Origin: Salipiger abyssi
Lineage (GTDB): Bacteria > Pseudomonadota > Alphaproteobacteria > Rhodobacterales > Rhodobacteraceae
Assembly: GCF_017311415.1 (NCBI RefSeq)
Contig: NZ_JAEKIS010000003.1
Coordinates: forward strand, 248,001-312,000
Direction: 5' to 3'
DNA: 64,000 nt
Positions 1 to 10,257 of the stretch are shown here, piece after piece (the stretch's first letter is position 1; every line of letters begins with the position of its first letter). The position numbers and the translations under genes were made by a program. The notes beneath the pieces were generated by a model. It saw nothing but the letters and a program-made list of their open reading frames with translations. It was not told where the DNA came from and did no database searches.

Positions 1-1
1 C

Positions 2-1564
<1,563 letters not shown>

Positions 1565-1572
1565 GCCCGCCC

Positions 1573-1626
1573 TTTCATCTTTCTCGAAATACTCCCGCCT
1601 GAGGCACCCGCGCCCGCAGGGCGCGC
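1573..1626. repeat. Extragenic palindromic element, copy 1
   Basis: A pyrimidine-rich stretch, TTTCATCTTTC followed by ATACTCCCGCC and GAGGCACCCGC, ends in a short hairpin at 1610-1624 (GCGCCC, loop GCA, GGGCGC). The copy at 52290-52332 shares most of this sequence, and 5874-5953 is a more distant relative. It sits directly behind the ATPase stop codon, inside the transporter operon. I recall the type as a common extragenic element of Rhodobacteraceae, but copy number cannot be judged here. Confidence 0.6.
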
Positions 1627-1647
1627 AACCCAGCAATGAGGCCCGGA

Positions 1648-2748
1648 ATGGATAAGATGCCCGCCTGGGCCGATGCGGTGCTCGTGCCCCTGATCTCGAT
1701 CCTGCTGGCGGCGATCCTGTCGGCCATCGTGATCCTGGCCATCGGCGAGAACCCGGTGGATGCGTTCAAGCTCATGGTCGACGGCGCGCTGATGCGCAGC
1801 TCGGGCTGGGGCTATACGCTCTACTACACCACCAATTTCATCTTCACCGGGCTCTGCGTCGCCGTCGCCTTCCACGCCAAGATGTTCAATATCGGCGGCG
1901 AGGGGCAGGCGATGATCGGGGGCCTGGGCGTGGCGCTGGCCTGTCTCTTCATCCCCTTCCCGCACTGGTCGGTGGCGCTCTTCGTCGCCATGCTGGCGGG
2001 CGGGGCCTTTGGCGCCGCCTGGGCGCTGATCCCGTCCTACCTTCAGGCCAAGCGCGGCAGCCATATCGTGATCACCACGATCATGTTCAACTTCATCGCC
2101 GCCGCCGTGCTGAACTACGTTCTGGTCAACCTGCTGCGCCCCACCGGCGCCATGGACCCGGCCACCGCGACCTTTCCGGCCGCGACGCATCTGCCGACCT
2201 TCCAGGACATGTTCGCCCCCGAGGGCAGCCGGCTGTTCCGCGGCTCGCCCGCCAATGTCACCTTCTTCCTCGCCGTTCTGGCCTGTATCGGCTTCTGGTT
2301 CCTGATCTGGCGTACCAAGCTCGGCTATGAGATCCGCGCTTTTGGCCATTCGGAAAGCGCCGCGAAATACGCGGGCATCTCGCCGGTGCGCATCACCATC
2401 GTGTCGATGCTGATTTCCGGCGGGCTGGCGGGGCTGATGGCGCTCAACACCACCATGGGCGAGGCCGAACGGCTGGTGCTGAACGCCACCGAGGGTGCGG
2501 GCTTCATCGGCATCGCCGTGGCGCTGATGGGCCGCTCTCACCCGGTGGGGGTGTTCCTCGCGGCGCTGCTCTTCGGGTTCCTCTATCAGGGCGGGGCGGA
2601 GCTGGCGCTCTGGACCAATATCCCGCGCGAACTGATCACGGTGATCCAGGCGCTGGTGATCCTCTTCACCGGGGCGCTCGACAATATGGTGCGGATGCCG
2701 CTGGAAAAGCTCTTCCTCGGCATGCGCCGCAACGGGCAGAAAGGCTGA
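1648..2748 (+). CDS. Nucleoside ABC transporter permease (YufP-like)
   Basis: Inner-membrane permease of about 366 residues with some ten hydrophobic segments. It carries the GGEGQAMIGG region and the late motif EGAGFIGIAVALMG typical of BPD_transp_2 permeases of nucleoside/BmpA importers. I chose ATG 1648 because GAGG lies six bases upstream; ATG 1636 in the same frame has no ribosome site. The gap to the ATPase is filled by a palindromic element. An unused ATG at 1557 overlaps the ATPase stop in the way coupled genes do, but its frame closes after about 32 codons. Confidence 0.88.
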   Translation: MDKMPAWADAVLVPLISILLAAILSAIVILAIGENPVDAFKLMVDGALMRSSGWGYTLYYTTNFIFTGLCVAVAFHAKMFNIGGEGQAMIGGLGVALACLFIPFPHWSVALFVAMLAGGAFGAAWALIPSYLQAKRGSHIVITTIMFNFIAAAVLNYVLVNLLRPTGAMDPATATFPAATHLPTFQDMFAPEGSRLFRGSPANVTFFLAVLACIGFWFLIWRTKLGYEIRAFGHSESAAKYAGISPVRITIVSMLISGGLAGLMALNTTMGEAERLVLNATEGAGFIGIAVALMGRSHPVGVFLAALLFGFLYQGGAELALWTNIPRELITVIQALVILFTGALDNMVRMPLEKLFLGMRRNGQKG

Positions 2749-2752
2749 GACC

Positions 2753-3388
2753 ATGGACACCCTTCTGCCCTTCCTGCCGAAATTCGCCGCCGCCTACGCG
2801 ATCCTGCTGGTCGCGGCGAGCTCGCCCGGCCCCGCCGTCGCCATGCTGCTGGGCGTGGCCAGCACGCGCGGGCGCCGCGCCGCGCTGACCGTGACCACAG
2901 GGATTGCCGCCGGCAGCGTCACCATCAACTTGCTGACGCTGGTCGGGCTCGGGCTGCTCCTGAGTCAGATCGCCTGGGCGATGACGATCATGCGGATGAT
3001 CGGCGCCGCCTATCTCGCCTGGCTTGCCATCGCGGCCTTCCGCAAGGCGCTGAACCCGCCGCCGCTCACCGCCATGCGCGATGTGCCGGCCTCGCCGGGG
3101 CGGCTCCTGGCCATGGGCTATCTGCTTCAGGTGACCAACCCCAAGGCCATCGTGTTCTGGCTTGCCATCGCCTCGGTCGGTGCCACCCATGGCGGCGGCG
3201 CGGGCATCGTGGCGCTCTTCGCGCTCGGCGCCTTCCTGATCTCCTTCGGCTGCCACGGCGCCTGGGCGCTGCTGCTGTCCTCGGCGCCGGTGCGGGCGGG
3301 CTATACCCGGGCGCGGCGCTGGGTCGAAGGGGCGCTCGGCGCGTTCTTCGCCTTTGCCGCCTTCAAGATCGCAACCTCGAAAGGCTGA
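2753..3388 (+). CDS. LysE family amino-acid exporter
   Basis: A 211-residue protein with about six membrane segments. SSPGPAVAMLLGVASTRGRR near the N-terminus is the LysE/RhtB signature region, and YLLQVTNPKAIVFWLA is the conserved NPK segment. Family members export amino acids and their analogues. The gene lies four bases behind one nucleoside permease gene and its TGA directly abuts the GTG start of the other, so it is almost certainly cotranscribed with an importer. The exported substrate cannot be told from sequence. Confidence 0.88.
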   Translation: MDTLLPFLPKFAAAYAILLVAASSPGPAVAMLLGVASTRGRRAALTVTTGIAAGSVTINLLTLVGLGLLLSQIAWAMTIMRMIGAAYLAWLAIAAFRKALNPPPLTAMRDVPASPGRLLAMGYLLQVTNPKAIVFWLAIASVGATHGGGAGIVALFALGAFLISFGCHGAWALLLSSAPVRAGYTRARRWVEGALGAFFAFAAFKIATSKG

Positions 3389-4357
3389 GTGATGGATCTC
3401 GTGACGGTTCTTCAGGTGCTCGATTCCACCGTGCGGCTGGCCACGCCGCTGCTGCTCGCCTGCCTTGCCGGGCTGTTCTCCGAGCGCTCCGGCATTTTCG
3501 ACATCGGGCTCGAGGGCAAGATGCTCGCCGCCGCCTTCGCCTCCGCCGCCATCGCGGCGGTGACCGGATCGGTCTGGCTGGGGCTGCTCGCGGGCATTGT
3601 GGCGTCGCTGCTGATGAGCGGCATTCACGGGCTGGCCTCGATCACCTTCCGGGGCAACCAGCTCATTTCCGGTGTGGCGATCAACTTCCTCGCCTCCGGT
3701 CTCACGGTGCTGATCGCGCAGGACTGGTTCGGGCAGGGCGGACGCACCCCTTCGCTCATGGGCGGCGGACGGTTCGAGCCGATCACGCTGCCCTTTGCCG
3801 AGGCGCTGAGCGGCGTGCCGGTGCTGGGCCCGGTCTATGCCGAGCTGATCTCGGGCCACTCGATCCTCGTCTATGTCGCCTTCCTGATGGTGCCGCTGAG
3901 CTGGTTCGTCCTGTTCCGCACCCGCTTCGGCCTGCGCCTGCGCGCGGTGGGCGAGGCGCCCGAGGCGGTGGACACCGCCGGCGTCTCGGTGATCGGTCTG
4001 CGCTATGCGGCGGTGATGATCTGCGGGCTGCTCTGCGGGCTGGCGGGGGCCTATCTGGCGACGGGGCTTCAGGCCGGGTTCGTGCGCGAGATGACCGCGG
4101 GGCGCGGCTATATCGCGCTGGCGGCGCTGATCTTTGCCAAATGGCGGCCCTGGTACGCGCTCTCGGCCTGCCTGCTCTTCGGGCTGCTCCAGGCGGTGGC
4201 GCTGCGCTATCAGAATATCGACCTCGGCGGCATCACCATCCCGGTGCAGGTGATGGACGCGCTGCCCTATATCCTGACCGTGGTGATCCTCGCGGGCTTT
4301 GTCGGCAAGGCGATCCCGCCGCGCGCCGGCGGTGAGCCCTATGTCAAGGAGCGCTGA
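3389..4357 (+). CDS. Nucleoside ABC transporter permease (YufQ-like)
   Basis: Second inner-membrane permease, 322 residues, of the BPD_transp_2 family. SERSGIFDIGLEGKMLAAAF near residue 30 and AGRGYIALAALIFAKW near residue 230 are typical of YufQ-like partners of the YufP-like permease. The start is GTG 3389 or ATG 3392, directly abutting the lysE-type stop codon. With the ATPase and first permease it forms the membrane part of a purine nucleoside/nucleobase importer. Fmt follows after about 60 bases on the same strand. Confidence 0.88.
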   Translation: MMDLVTVLQVLDSTVRLATPLLLACLAGLFSERSGIFDIGLEGKMLAAAFASAAIAAVTGSVWLGLLAGIVASLLMSGIHGLASITFRGNQLISGVAINFLASGLTVLIAQDWFGQGGRTPSLMGGGRFEPITLPFAEALSGVPVLGPVYAELISGHSILVYVAFLMVPLSWFVLFRTRFGLRLRAVGEAPEAVDTAGVSVIGLRYAAVMICGLLCGLAGAYLATGLQAGFVREMTAGRGYIALAALIFAKWRPWYALSACLLFGLLQAVALRYQNIDLGGITIPVQVMDALPYILTVVILAGFVGKAIPPRAGGEPYVKER

Positions 4358-4420
4358 CGCTCTGGCATCTTGCGCCGTCAGCCTCTATCTCAGGGGCAGA
4401 TGAGCGGAAGGAGCAGGGCC

Positions 4421-5335
4421 ATGCGCGTGATCTTCATGGGAACGCCGGACTTCTCGGTGCCGGTGCTGGACGCGCTGGTCAAGGCCGGGCACGAGATCGC
4501 CGCCGTCTACTGCCAGCCGCCCCGCCCCGCCGGGCGCGGCAAGAAGGACCGGCCCACCCCGGTCCATGCCCGTGCCGAGGCGCTCGGGCTGGAGGTGCGC
4601 CACCCGGTCAGCCTGAAATCCGACGAGGAGCAGGCGCGCTTTGCCGCGCTTCAGGCAGATGTGGCGGTGGTCGTGGCCTATGGGCTGATCCTGCCGCAGG
4701 CCATTTTGGACGCGCCGACCCAGGGTTGTCTGAACATCCACGCCTCGCTGCTGCCGCGCTGGCGCGGCGCGGCGCCGATCCATCGCGCCATCATGTCCGG
4801 CGATGCCGAGACTGGCATCTGCATCATGCAGATGGAGGCCGGGCTCGACACCGGCCCGGTGCTGCTGCGCGAGGCCACGGCGATTGGTGCCGAAGAGACC
4901 ACCGGCGCGCTGCATGACCGGCTGAGCGGGATGGGCGCGCGGCTGATCGTCGACGCGCTGTCGCGGCTGGAGGAACTGACCCCCGAGCCGCAGCCCGAGA
5001 CCGGCGTGACCTATGCCGCCAAGATCGACAAGGCCGAGGCGGCGGTGGACTGGGCGCAGCCCGCCGCGGCGATCTCGCGCCAGATCCGCGGGCTGGCGCC
5101 GTTCCCCGGCGCCTGGACGAGTCTGGGCGGCGACCGCATCAAGTTGCTCGGCGCGCGGGTGGTGCCGGGCTCCGGCGCGCCGGGCGTGGCGCTGGATGAC
5201 GGTTTCACCATCGCCTGCGGCGAGGCGGCGGTAGAGGTGACGCGGGCGCAGCGTGCCGGCAAGGGCGCGCAGGAGGCCGAGAGCTTCCTGCGCGGGATGG
5301 CCATCCCGCGCGGCACAAAGCTGGGAGAGGGCTGA
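4421..5335 (+). CDS. fmt: Methionyl-tRNA formyltransferase
   Basis: Transfers the formyl group of 10-formyltetrahydrofolate to initiator Met-tRNA in the cytoplasm. The 304-residue length is usual. It begins [19 protein letters not shown], and the substrate/catalytic segment [20 protein letters not shown] lies near residue 108, including the family's Asn-x-His core (NIHASLLP). The C-terminal Formyl_trans_C domain follows at about residues 205-300. An in-frame ATG at 4370 would add 17 residues unlike the family. ATG 4421 has GGAAGGAG upstream. The def gene that often accompanies fmt is not adjacent. The stop overlaps the next start by one base. Confidence 0.96.
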   Translation: MRVIFMGTPDFSVPVLDALVKAGHEIAAVYCQPPRPAGRGKKDRPTPVHARAEALGLEVRHPVSLKSDEEQARFAALQADVAVVVAYGLILPQAILDAPTQGCLNIHASLLPRWRGAAPIHRAIMSGDAETGICIMQMEAGLDTGPVLLREATAIGAEETTGALHDRLSGMGARLIVDALSRLEELTPEPQPETGVTYAAKIDKAEAAVDWAQPAAAISRQIRGLAPFPGAWTSLGGDRIKLLGARVVPGSGAPGVALDDGFTIACGEAAVEVTRAQRAGKGAQEAESFLRGMAIPRGTKLGEG

Positions 5336-5577
5336 TGTTCCCGGTTCTGATCGGCACGGTGGTGATCGCGGGCATCGTGGGTTATGCCTCGGAACGCACG
5401 GGCTTTACCCGCAACGGCATCCTGCAAAGCATCATCATCTGCATCGGCGGCGCCTTCCTGGCCTATTTCGTCCGGCTGATGTTCGGCATCGGCTTCGGCT
5501 CGCCCGGGCTGAACGCGCTGGCCTCCTCCATCGGCGCGCTGATCATCGTGCCGACCCACTGGCGCAGAAGGAGATAG
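5335..5577 (+). CDS. Small membrane protein
   Basis: An 80-residue hydrophobic protein with about three predicted membrane helices, separated by short loops (YASERTGFTRNG, then RLMFGIGFGSPG) and ending in a basic tail HWRRRR. Size and glycine-rich helices recall the GlsB/YeaQ/YmgE group, but no motif is decisive. Its ATG overlaps the fmt stop by one base and the next small membrane gene starts three bases after its stop, so the three are probably cotranscribed. Function unknown. Confidence 0.65.
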   Translation: MFPVLIGTVVIAGIVGYASERTGFTRNGILQSIIICIGGAFLAYFVRLMFGIGFGSPGLNALASSIGALIIVPTHWRRRR

Positions 5578-5579
5578 CG

Positions 5580-5816
5580 ATGCCCGTGGTCTGGCTCATC
5601 GTCATCGGCGCGGCGGCGGGGTTCCTCGCCACACGCTTCATGCAGATCCGGCTCGGTGTGGTCGAGACCGTGGCCATCGGCATCGCCGGCGCGGTGATCG
5701 GCGGCCTGGTGCTGCGCTTTCTCATTGCCATGACCGGCGCGCTCGCCGGTCTCGTCGGCGCGGTGCTGGGCGCGATGCTGCTGATCTGGCTGTGGCAGAT
5801 CTATATGCGCCGCTAG
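5580..5816 (+). CDS. Small GlsB/YeaQ-like membrane protein
   Basis: A 78-residue protein with three Gly/Ala-rich membrane helices (VVWLIVIGAAAGFLATRFM; AIGIAGAVIGGLVLRFL; LVGAVLGAMLLIWLWQIY). This spacing is characteristic of the transglycosylase-associated GlsB/YeaQ/YmgE family, whose members are stress-linked but of unclear biochemistry. ATG 5580 is preceded by GAAGGAGATAGCG. The frame is open well upstream, but that part lies antiparallel in register to fmt and the 80-residue gene and is not protein-like. Confidence 0.7.
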   Translation: MPVVWLIVIGAAAGFLATRFMQIRLGVVETVAIGIAGAVIGGLVLRFLIAMTGALAGLVGAVLGAMLLIWLWQIYMRR

Positions 5817-5873
5817 GCTCAGGAAAAAGCCTTCCCACCCCTCGCACCGCCTCCGCCCTCAGACCTGCCTCGG

Positions 5874-5953
5874 TGTTTCCATTGGCTCCAAATATCCCGG
5901 GGAGTCGGCCGCAGGCCGGCGGGGCAGCGCCCCGAACCACGCGCCGCAGGCGC
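5874..5953. repeat. Extragenic palindromic element with three hairpins
   Basis: In the 256-bp gap after the small membrane genes, TTTCCATTGGCTCC and AAATATCCCGGGGAG are followed by three small hairpins in a row: CGGCC-GCA-GGCCG at 5906-5918, GGGGC-AGC-GCCCC at 5921-5933 and GCGCC-GCA-GGCGC at 5941-5953. Each has a five-base stem and a three-base loop. It is a distant relative of the elements at 1573 and 52290. The remainder of the gap shows nothing else I can name, apart from the ribosome site AGGAGG before 6073. Confidence 0.6.
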
Positions 5954-6072
5954 GCAGACAAGGCCCTCAGCGCGCGCCAGTGTGCGCCCCTGCGGGAGAC
6001 CCTGCGCGCCCCCGCCGAATTGCCCGCAGCGCCTTGCCTCCTACGTTCTCACTCAGGAAAAGGAGGCACCTC

Positions 6073-7059
6073 ATGGGTTTTCTCGTCGACGGAGCCTGGC
6101 GCGACAGCTGGGACCACAACGATGACAGCGGCCATTTCGTCCGTGGCGAAACCGGTTTTCGCAACTGGATCACGCCGGACGGTTCGGCCGGTCCGAGCGG
6201 CAAGGGCGGGTTCGCCGCCGAGTCCGGGCGCTATCACCTCTATGTCAGCTACGCCTGCCCCTGGGCGCATCGCACACTGATCTTCCGCGCGCTGAAGGGG
6301 CTCGCGCCGCATATCGACGTCAGCGTGGTGCATCCCGACATGCTCTCCGACGGCTGGACGCTCTCCGACGACTTCCCGGGCGCCACCGGAGACAGGCTCC
6401 ACGGCCTGCCCTTCCTGCGCGACATCTACCTGCGCGCCGATCCAAAGATCTCGGGCCGTGTCACCGTGCCCGTGCTCTGGGACACACAGCGCGAGACCAT
6501 CGTGTCGAACGAAAGCGCCGAGGTCATCCGCATGCTCAATTCCGCCTTCGACGGGATCACCGGCAACAGCGACGATTACTGGCCGGAGGCGCTGCGCGAC
6601 GATATCGAGCCGGTCAATGCGCGGATCTACGACACAGTGAACAACGGCGTCTACAAGGCCGGTTTCGCCACCTCGCAAGAGGCCTATGACGAGGCGGTCG
6701 GGCCGCTCTTCGACACGCTCGACTGGATCGAGGAGCGTCTGGGGTCCAATCGCTACCTCATGGGCGAACGGCTCACCGAGGCCGACTGGCGGCTCTTCAC
6801 CACGTTGATCCGCTTCGATCAGGTCTATGCCTGCCACTTCAAATGCAACCGGCGCCGCATTGCGGATTACCCCAATCTCTGGGCCTATACGCGCGAGCTC
6901 TATCAATGGCCGGGCGTGGCGGAGACGGTGCATTTCGACCATATTCGGCGGCACTATTACTACAGCCACGACATGATCAACCCGAACCGGATCGTGCCGG
7001 TGGGCCCGGATCTCGACCTCATGGCGCCGCATGGGCGGGAGGCGCTGAAAGCCGTCTGA
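6073..7059 (+). CDS. Glutathionyl-hydroquinone reductase (YqjG/ECM4-like GST)
   Basis: A glutathione transferase of the xi/Omega-like class, 328 residues, that reduces glutathionyl-hydroquinones using glutathione. The thioredoxin-fold half carries YVSYACPWAHRTLIF, whose Cys in Cys-Pro-Trp-Ala-His is the catalytic cysteine of this class. The helical C-terminal half has TEADWRLFTTLIRFDQVY and HFKCNRRRI, both typical of the family. ATG 6073 is preceded by a strong AGGAGG. The protein is cytoplasmic, with no signal peptide. It converges on the receiver-domain gene with a gap of only six bases. Confidence 0.92.
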   Translation: MGFLVDGAWRDSWDHNDDSGHFVRGETGFRNWITPDGSAGPSGKGGFAAESGRYHLYVSYACPWAHRTLIFRALKGLAPHIDVSVVHPDMLSDGWTLSDDFPGATGDRLHGLPFLRDIYLRADPKISGRVTVPVLWDTQRETIVSNESAEVIRMLNSAFDGITGNSDDYWPEALRDDIEPVNARIYDTVNNGVYKAGFATSQEAYDEAVGPLFDTLDWIEERLGSNRYLMGERLTEADWRLFTTLIRFDQVYACHFKCNRRRIADYPNLWAYTRELYQWPGVAETVHFDHIRRHYYYSHDMINPNRIVPVGPDLDLMAPHGREALKAV

Positions 7060-7065
7060 GCGGGC

Positions 7066-7437
7066 TCAGCCGGGGCAGAGCGCCCCGCCGTAATGCTCGA
7101 CCATCGCGACCAGATCCTCCGGCGGGGTGCTGCTCGGCAGGAAGGCGCGGGCATTGGCGCAAAGCTGAAAGATGGACCCGTCCGAGAAGAACGACGTGTC
7201 GGTGACGAAGATCACCGGCGCCTCGGGCTGGCGGTAGCTGGCGAAATCCGCCACCGAGAGCGCGCTGCCCTCTTCGAGCACCAGATCGAGCAGGATCACC
7301 TGAAAATCGACCTCGCGCAAAAGCGCCGCCGCCGCGTCTTCGTCGCGCGCGACGCAGACGCGCACGCCCATATTGGCGAGCGGCCGTTGCCAGAGCACAG
7401 ACAGCTCCCTGCTGCTTTCGACGATGAGCACGTTCAT
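7066..7437 (-). CDS. Stand-alone receiver-domain protein, partly degenerate
   Basis: A 123-residue protein consisting only of a response-regulator receiver fold. The phosphoacceptor Asp is present in VILLDLVLEEGS, and the switch Thr in VIFVTDTS. The acidic pair after strand 1 reads VESSREL instead of Asp-Asp, and the conserved lysine of strand 5 is replaced (FLPSSTPPEDL has Ser where Lys is expected). Phosphorylation by the standard mechanism is therefore doubtful. GGAGG precedes the ATG. It has no output domain and no kinase next to it, and is divergent from the lytic transglycosylase gene across 182 bp. Confidence 0.8.
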   Translation of the reverse strand: MNVLIVESSRELSVLWQRPLANMGVRVCVARDEDAAAALLREVDFQVILLDLVLEEGSALSVADFASYRQPEAPVIFVTDTSFFSDGSIFQLCANARAFLPSSTPPEDLVAMVEHYGGALCPG

Positions 7438-7619
7438 GGAAACCTCCGGTGGCCCACGGAACTTCCGTTAGGTTAACGCCCTTGTCGGATCGACTTCTAA
7501 ACAAATCTTTAACGAACATGTAAACAAAGTGAACAAATGGCAAACATGAGCGCGATCCCGCTGCTTGCGCCGTTCTTGCGGGCTGCTACTGTGCCGCAAA
7601 ACGTGAAGGCGAGGTTTCG

Positions 7620-8795
7620 ATGCGCGGTCTTTCCCTGTTGATGGCTCTGTGCCTGCCGGCGGCGGCAGTGGCGCAGGACGTGCCCTGCGGCGGCAGCTTT
7701 TCCGGTTTCGTGGCGGATCTGCGCGACGCGGCCGTGGCGCAGGGCCACGATCCGGCGCAGGTCGAGCGGTTCTTTGCCCCGGTGCGGCAGGATCCCAAGG
7801 TGCTGGAGCGCGACCGCGCGCAGGGCATCTTCCAGACGCCCTTCGTGGAGTTCTCGCGCAAGCTCATCAGCCAGTACCGGCTCGACAAGGGGCGCGAGCT
7901 GGCGGAGCGCTGGGACGGCGTCTTCGACCGGATCGAGCACGATTACGGCATCGCGCGCGGTGTGCTGCTGGCCTTCTGGGCCTTCGAGACCGATTACGGT
8001 GCCTTCCAGGGCGATTTCAACACGCTGAACGCGCTGGTGACGCTGGCGCATGACTGCCGCCGCCCGGAGATCTTCCGCCCGCAGATCTTTGCCGCGCTGG
8101 AGCTTTACGGCCATGGCGATTTCGACCCCGCCGGCACCACCGGCGCCTGGGCGGGCGAGATCGGCCAGGTGCAGATGCTGCCGCGCGATATCCTCGAAAA
8201 CGGCATGGATGGCGATGGCGACGGCCATGTGCTGCTCAAGAGCTCGGCGCCCGATGCGCTGCTCTCGGGCGCCAAGATGCTCGCCGCGCTGGGCTGGCGC
8301 CCGGGCGAGCCGTGGTTGCAGGAGGTGGTGCTGCCCGAGGGCATGGACTGGTCGCTGACCGGGCTCGAGACCGAGCTGAGCGTGGCGGAGTGGGAGCGTC
8401 TGGGCGTGCAGGCGCGCGAGGGCCGGCTCGACGACGCCCGGCTGCCGGCCTCGATCCTGCTGCCCCAGGGGCGCGGCGGCCCGGCCTTCATCGCCTATCC
8501 GAATTTCCGGGTCTATTTCGAGTGGAACCAGAGCTTTGTCTATGTGATGACGGCGGCCTATTTCGCCACCCGTCTGGAGGGCGCGCCGGTCTACGAGGCA
8601 GGTACGCCCGATCCGGGGCTTTCGAGCGCGCAGATGAAGGCGCTGCAACAGGCGCTGGCGGCGAAGGGCTATGATGTGGGCGGCATCGACGGCATCCTGG
8701 GCGCGGGCACGCGGGCGGCGGTGCGCGACATGCAGGCCAAGCTGGGCCTGCCGGCGGATGGCTGGCCGACGGTGGGGTTGTTGGAGCGGTTGTGA
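7620..8795 (+). CDS. Lytic murein transglycosylase (MltB type)
   Basis: A periplasmic peptidoglycan lyase of 391 residues. The N-terminus is a signal peptide (LSLLMALCLPAAAVAQD). An SLT_2/MltB domain spans about residues 25-320, with the likely catalytic Glu in LLAFWAFETDYGAF. A peptidoglycan-binding domain (PG_binding_1) occupies the last 60 residues (MKALQQALAAKGYDVGGIDG, then GTRAAVRDMQ). This domain order is the standard one for Rhodobacteraceae MltB homologues. The gene is immediately followed by the low-GC HEPN gene, which marks a compositional boundary. Confidence 0.92.
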   Translation: MRGLSLLMALCLPAAAVAQDVPCGGSFSGFVADLRDAAVAQGHDPAQVERFFAPVRQDPKVLERDRAQGIFQTPFVEFSRKLISQYRLDKGRELAERWDGVFDRIEHDYGIARGVLLAFWAFETDYGAFQGDFNTLNALVTLAHDCRRPEIFRPQIFAALELYGHGDFDPAGTTGAWAGEIGQVQMLPRDILENGMDGDGDGHVLLKSSAPDALLSGAKMLAALGWRPGEPWLQEVVLPEGMDWSLTGLETELSVAEWERLGVQAREGRLDDARLPASILLPQGRGGPAFIAYPNFRVYFEWNQSFVYVMTAAYFATRLEGAPVYEAGTPDPGLSSAQMKALQQALAAKGYDVGGIDGILGAGTRAAVRDMQAKLGLPADGWPTVGLLERL

Positions 8796-8873
8796 GGGGC
8801 AGCATCCCGTTGGTTTTCCAGGGTAATATCTGTCCCAATTTTGCCGTCGCGAGGTGTTGTAGCGGAGAATGAG

Positions 8874-10142
8874 ATGAAGATCAGTGTGGAAGACTTCGCT
8901 GAAAAAAGCCTAAGTGACCTTGATGGTGCGGAAATCTCAGTCGGAAAAGTGATCACTCATTCAGGCGAGTATAGTGCACGTAAATCCATATTTAGATACA
9001 GACGCGATTTTAAGCCTAGAATAACTTGCGTGCTGCCCAGCGTCTCGTTCTTTCAGGATGGCTATAATGGAAGCGTCAAGTTGGCTGATAGCCTATTGCC
9101 AGGCAATTTTATTTGTCTGCGGCGCGCATTTGGAGAAAATGGATGTGAGGTTGAGTTTTCTCCAAAGCTTGAGCCGTTTATTTTTGGTGAGCAGAAAGAA
9201 GTATCCGGCGCAAAGTGTGTAATTGTAAATGGGCCAAACGCCTTTTTCCAAGGTCGGCCTCTGTATTGGGAAACTGAGAGCGCTGCTTTTAAGTATGAGA
9301 TGTTTGAGGGTGCGCGAGAGTACCTGGAGCATCCGGAAAACTCCATGGAATCAGCGAAGGCTACTGGAATTCTTTTCATTGAGTTGAAGGGGGAGGCGCT
9401 CTTGGGAGAGGTTGAGCTCTGGAAAATGGTGTACAACGCTTCGCGAATATTGACTTTTTCCATGGGAATCGGCGTAGCAGCTGGGCATGTTGAGGCTATG
9501 AGGCATGGAGTTGTTCAGTTTCATCTCCTGGGGTTTTCAAGGTTTGACAGGTTTCCGAGGCAGAGTAATTGGTATGATATAGAAGTTTTGAAGGATTTTA
9601 GCGAATTCGCTTCAGCATTTTGCGCGTATCTCGAAAACGAACCAGTTAACGCCCCTTTGACGCTCGCATTGGATTTTTATCGTGCATCTAACTCTTCAAG
9701 GGTTTCGAGTTTAGAGTTGGCGTTAATTGCGTCATACAGCGCTCTCGAAGTCCTGATACATCATGTTCTCCGCGAAGATGCGGATTGGTCAAGTGATCTT
9801 CTCGCTCGAGGAAAGTTTTCCGACAAATCGCGTGCTGCATCTGCGTTTATTGGATTGTCTGCTGATCCATTAGAACATGCCAAGCATTTGGGAAATAAGG
9901 TGAAAAGCTTAAACTCCCTGGATGCTTTTTCTACCTTGTCTGAGGCCAGAAACTCGATTGTGCATGCCGAGAAGAAATTCAAACTCGGAGGGGTGGAGCT
10001 GGTGGAGCTTTGGCAGATGTCGCAGTGGCTTGTTGAAATATTTATTTTCTATTTGATTGGCTATAAAGGGCTTATGGCGGACCGTCGGCGTATGAGTGGA
10101 TGGCGTGGCGAAGGTACGCGGGAAGTTCCTTTACGCCGTTGA
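8874..10142 (+). CDS. HEPN-domain protein, ApeA-like candidate defence gene
   Basis: A 422-residue protein whose base composition (roughly 45% G+C by eye) is far below its neighbours, a sign of recent transfer. The first 270 residues are a beta-rich region (SVFFQDGYNG-type strands) without catalytic signatures I recognise. The last third is helical: SLELALIASYSALEVLIHHVL, then EARNSIVHAEKKF. The latter contains Arg-Asn-x3-His, the RX4-6H motif of HEPN ribonucleases with the usual polar residue after Arg. This two-part layout resembles ApeA-type abortive-infection proteins. The start is ATG 8874 after GCGGAGAATGAG. No other defence gene or mobility gene is adjacent. HEPN assignment is good; the defence role is inferred. 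Confidence 0.7.
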   Translation: MKISVEDFAEKSLSDLDGAEISVGKVITHSGEYSARKSIFRYRRDFKPRITCVLPSVSFFQDGYNGSVKLADSLLPGNFICLRRAFGENGCEVEFSPKLEPFIFGEQKEVSGAKCVIVNGPNAFFQGRPLYWETESAAFKYEMFEGAREYLEHPENSMESAKATGILFIELKGEALLGEVELWKMVYNASRILTFSMGIGVAAGHVEAMRHGVVQFHLLGFSRFDRFPRQSNWYDIEVLKDFSEFASAFCAYLENEPVNAPLTLALDFYRASNSSRVSSLELALIASYSALEVLIHHVLREDADWSSDLLARGKFSDKSRAASAFIGLSADPLEHAKHLGNKVKSLNSLDAFSTLSEARNSIVHAEKKFKLGGVELVELWQMSQWLVEIFIFYLIGYKGLMADRRRMSGWRGEGTREVPLRR

Positions 10143-10257
10143 ATGGCTTTCTCTATTTCCTCGATTTATACTGAAATTTTAATGAAGGAAGCCTAAGTTT
10201 TTTACACGGTTTCTGGTGCTATTTGGTAGCGCCAAGTGCGTGGATTCCAATTCCTCC

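Noticed and set aside
5906-5953. CRISPR repeats
   Set aside because: The three short hairpins are adjacent and differ in sequence. There are no spacers and no regular repeat unit.
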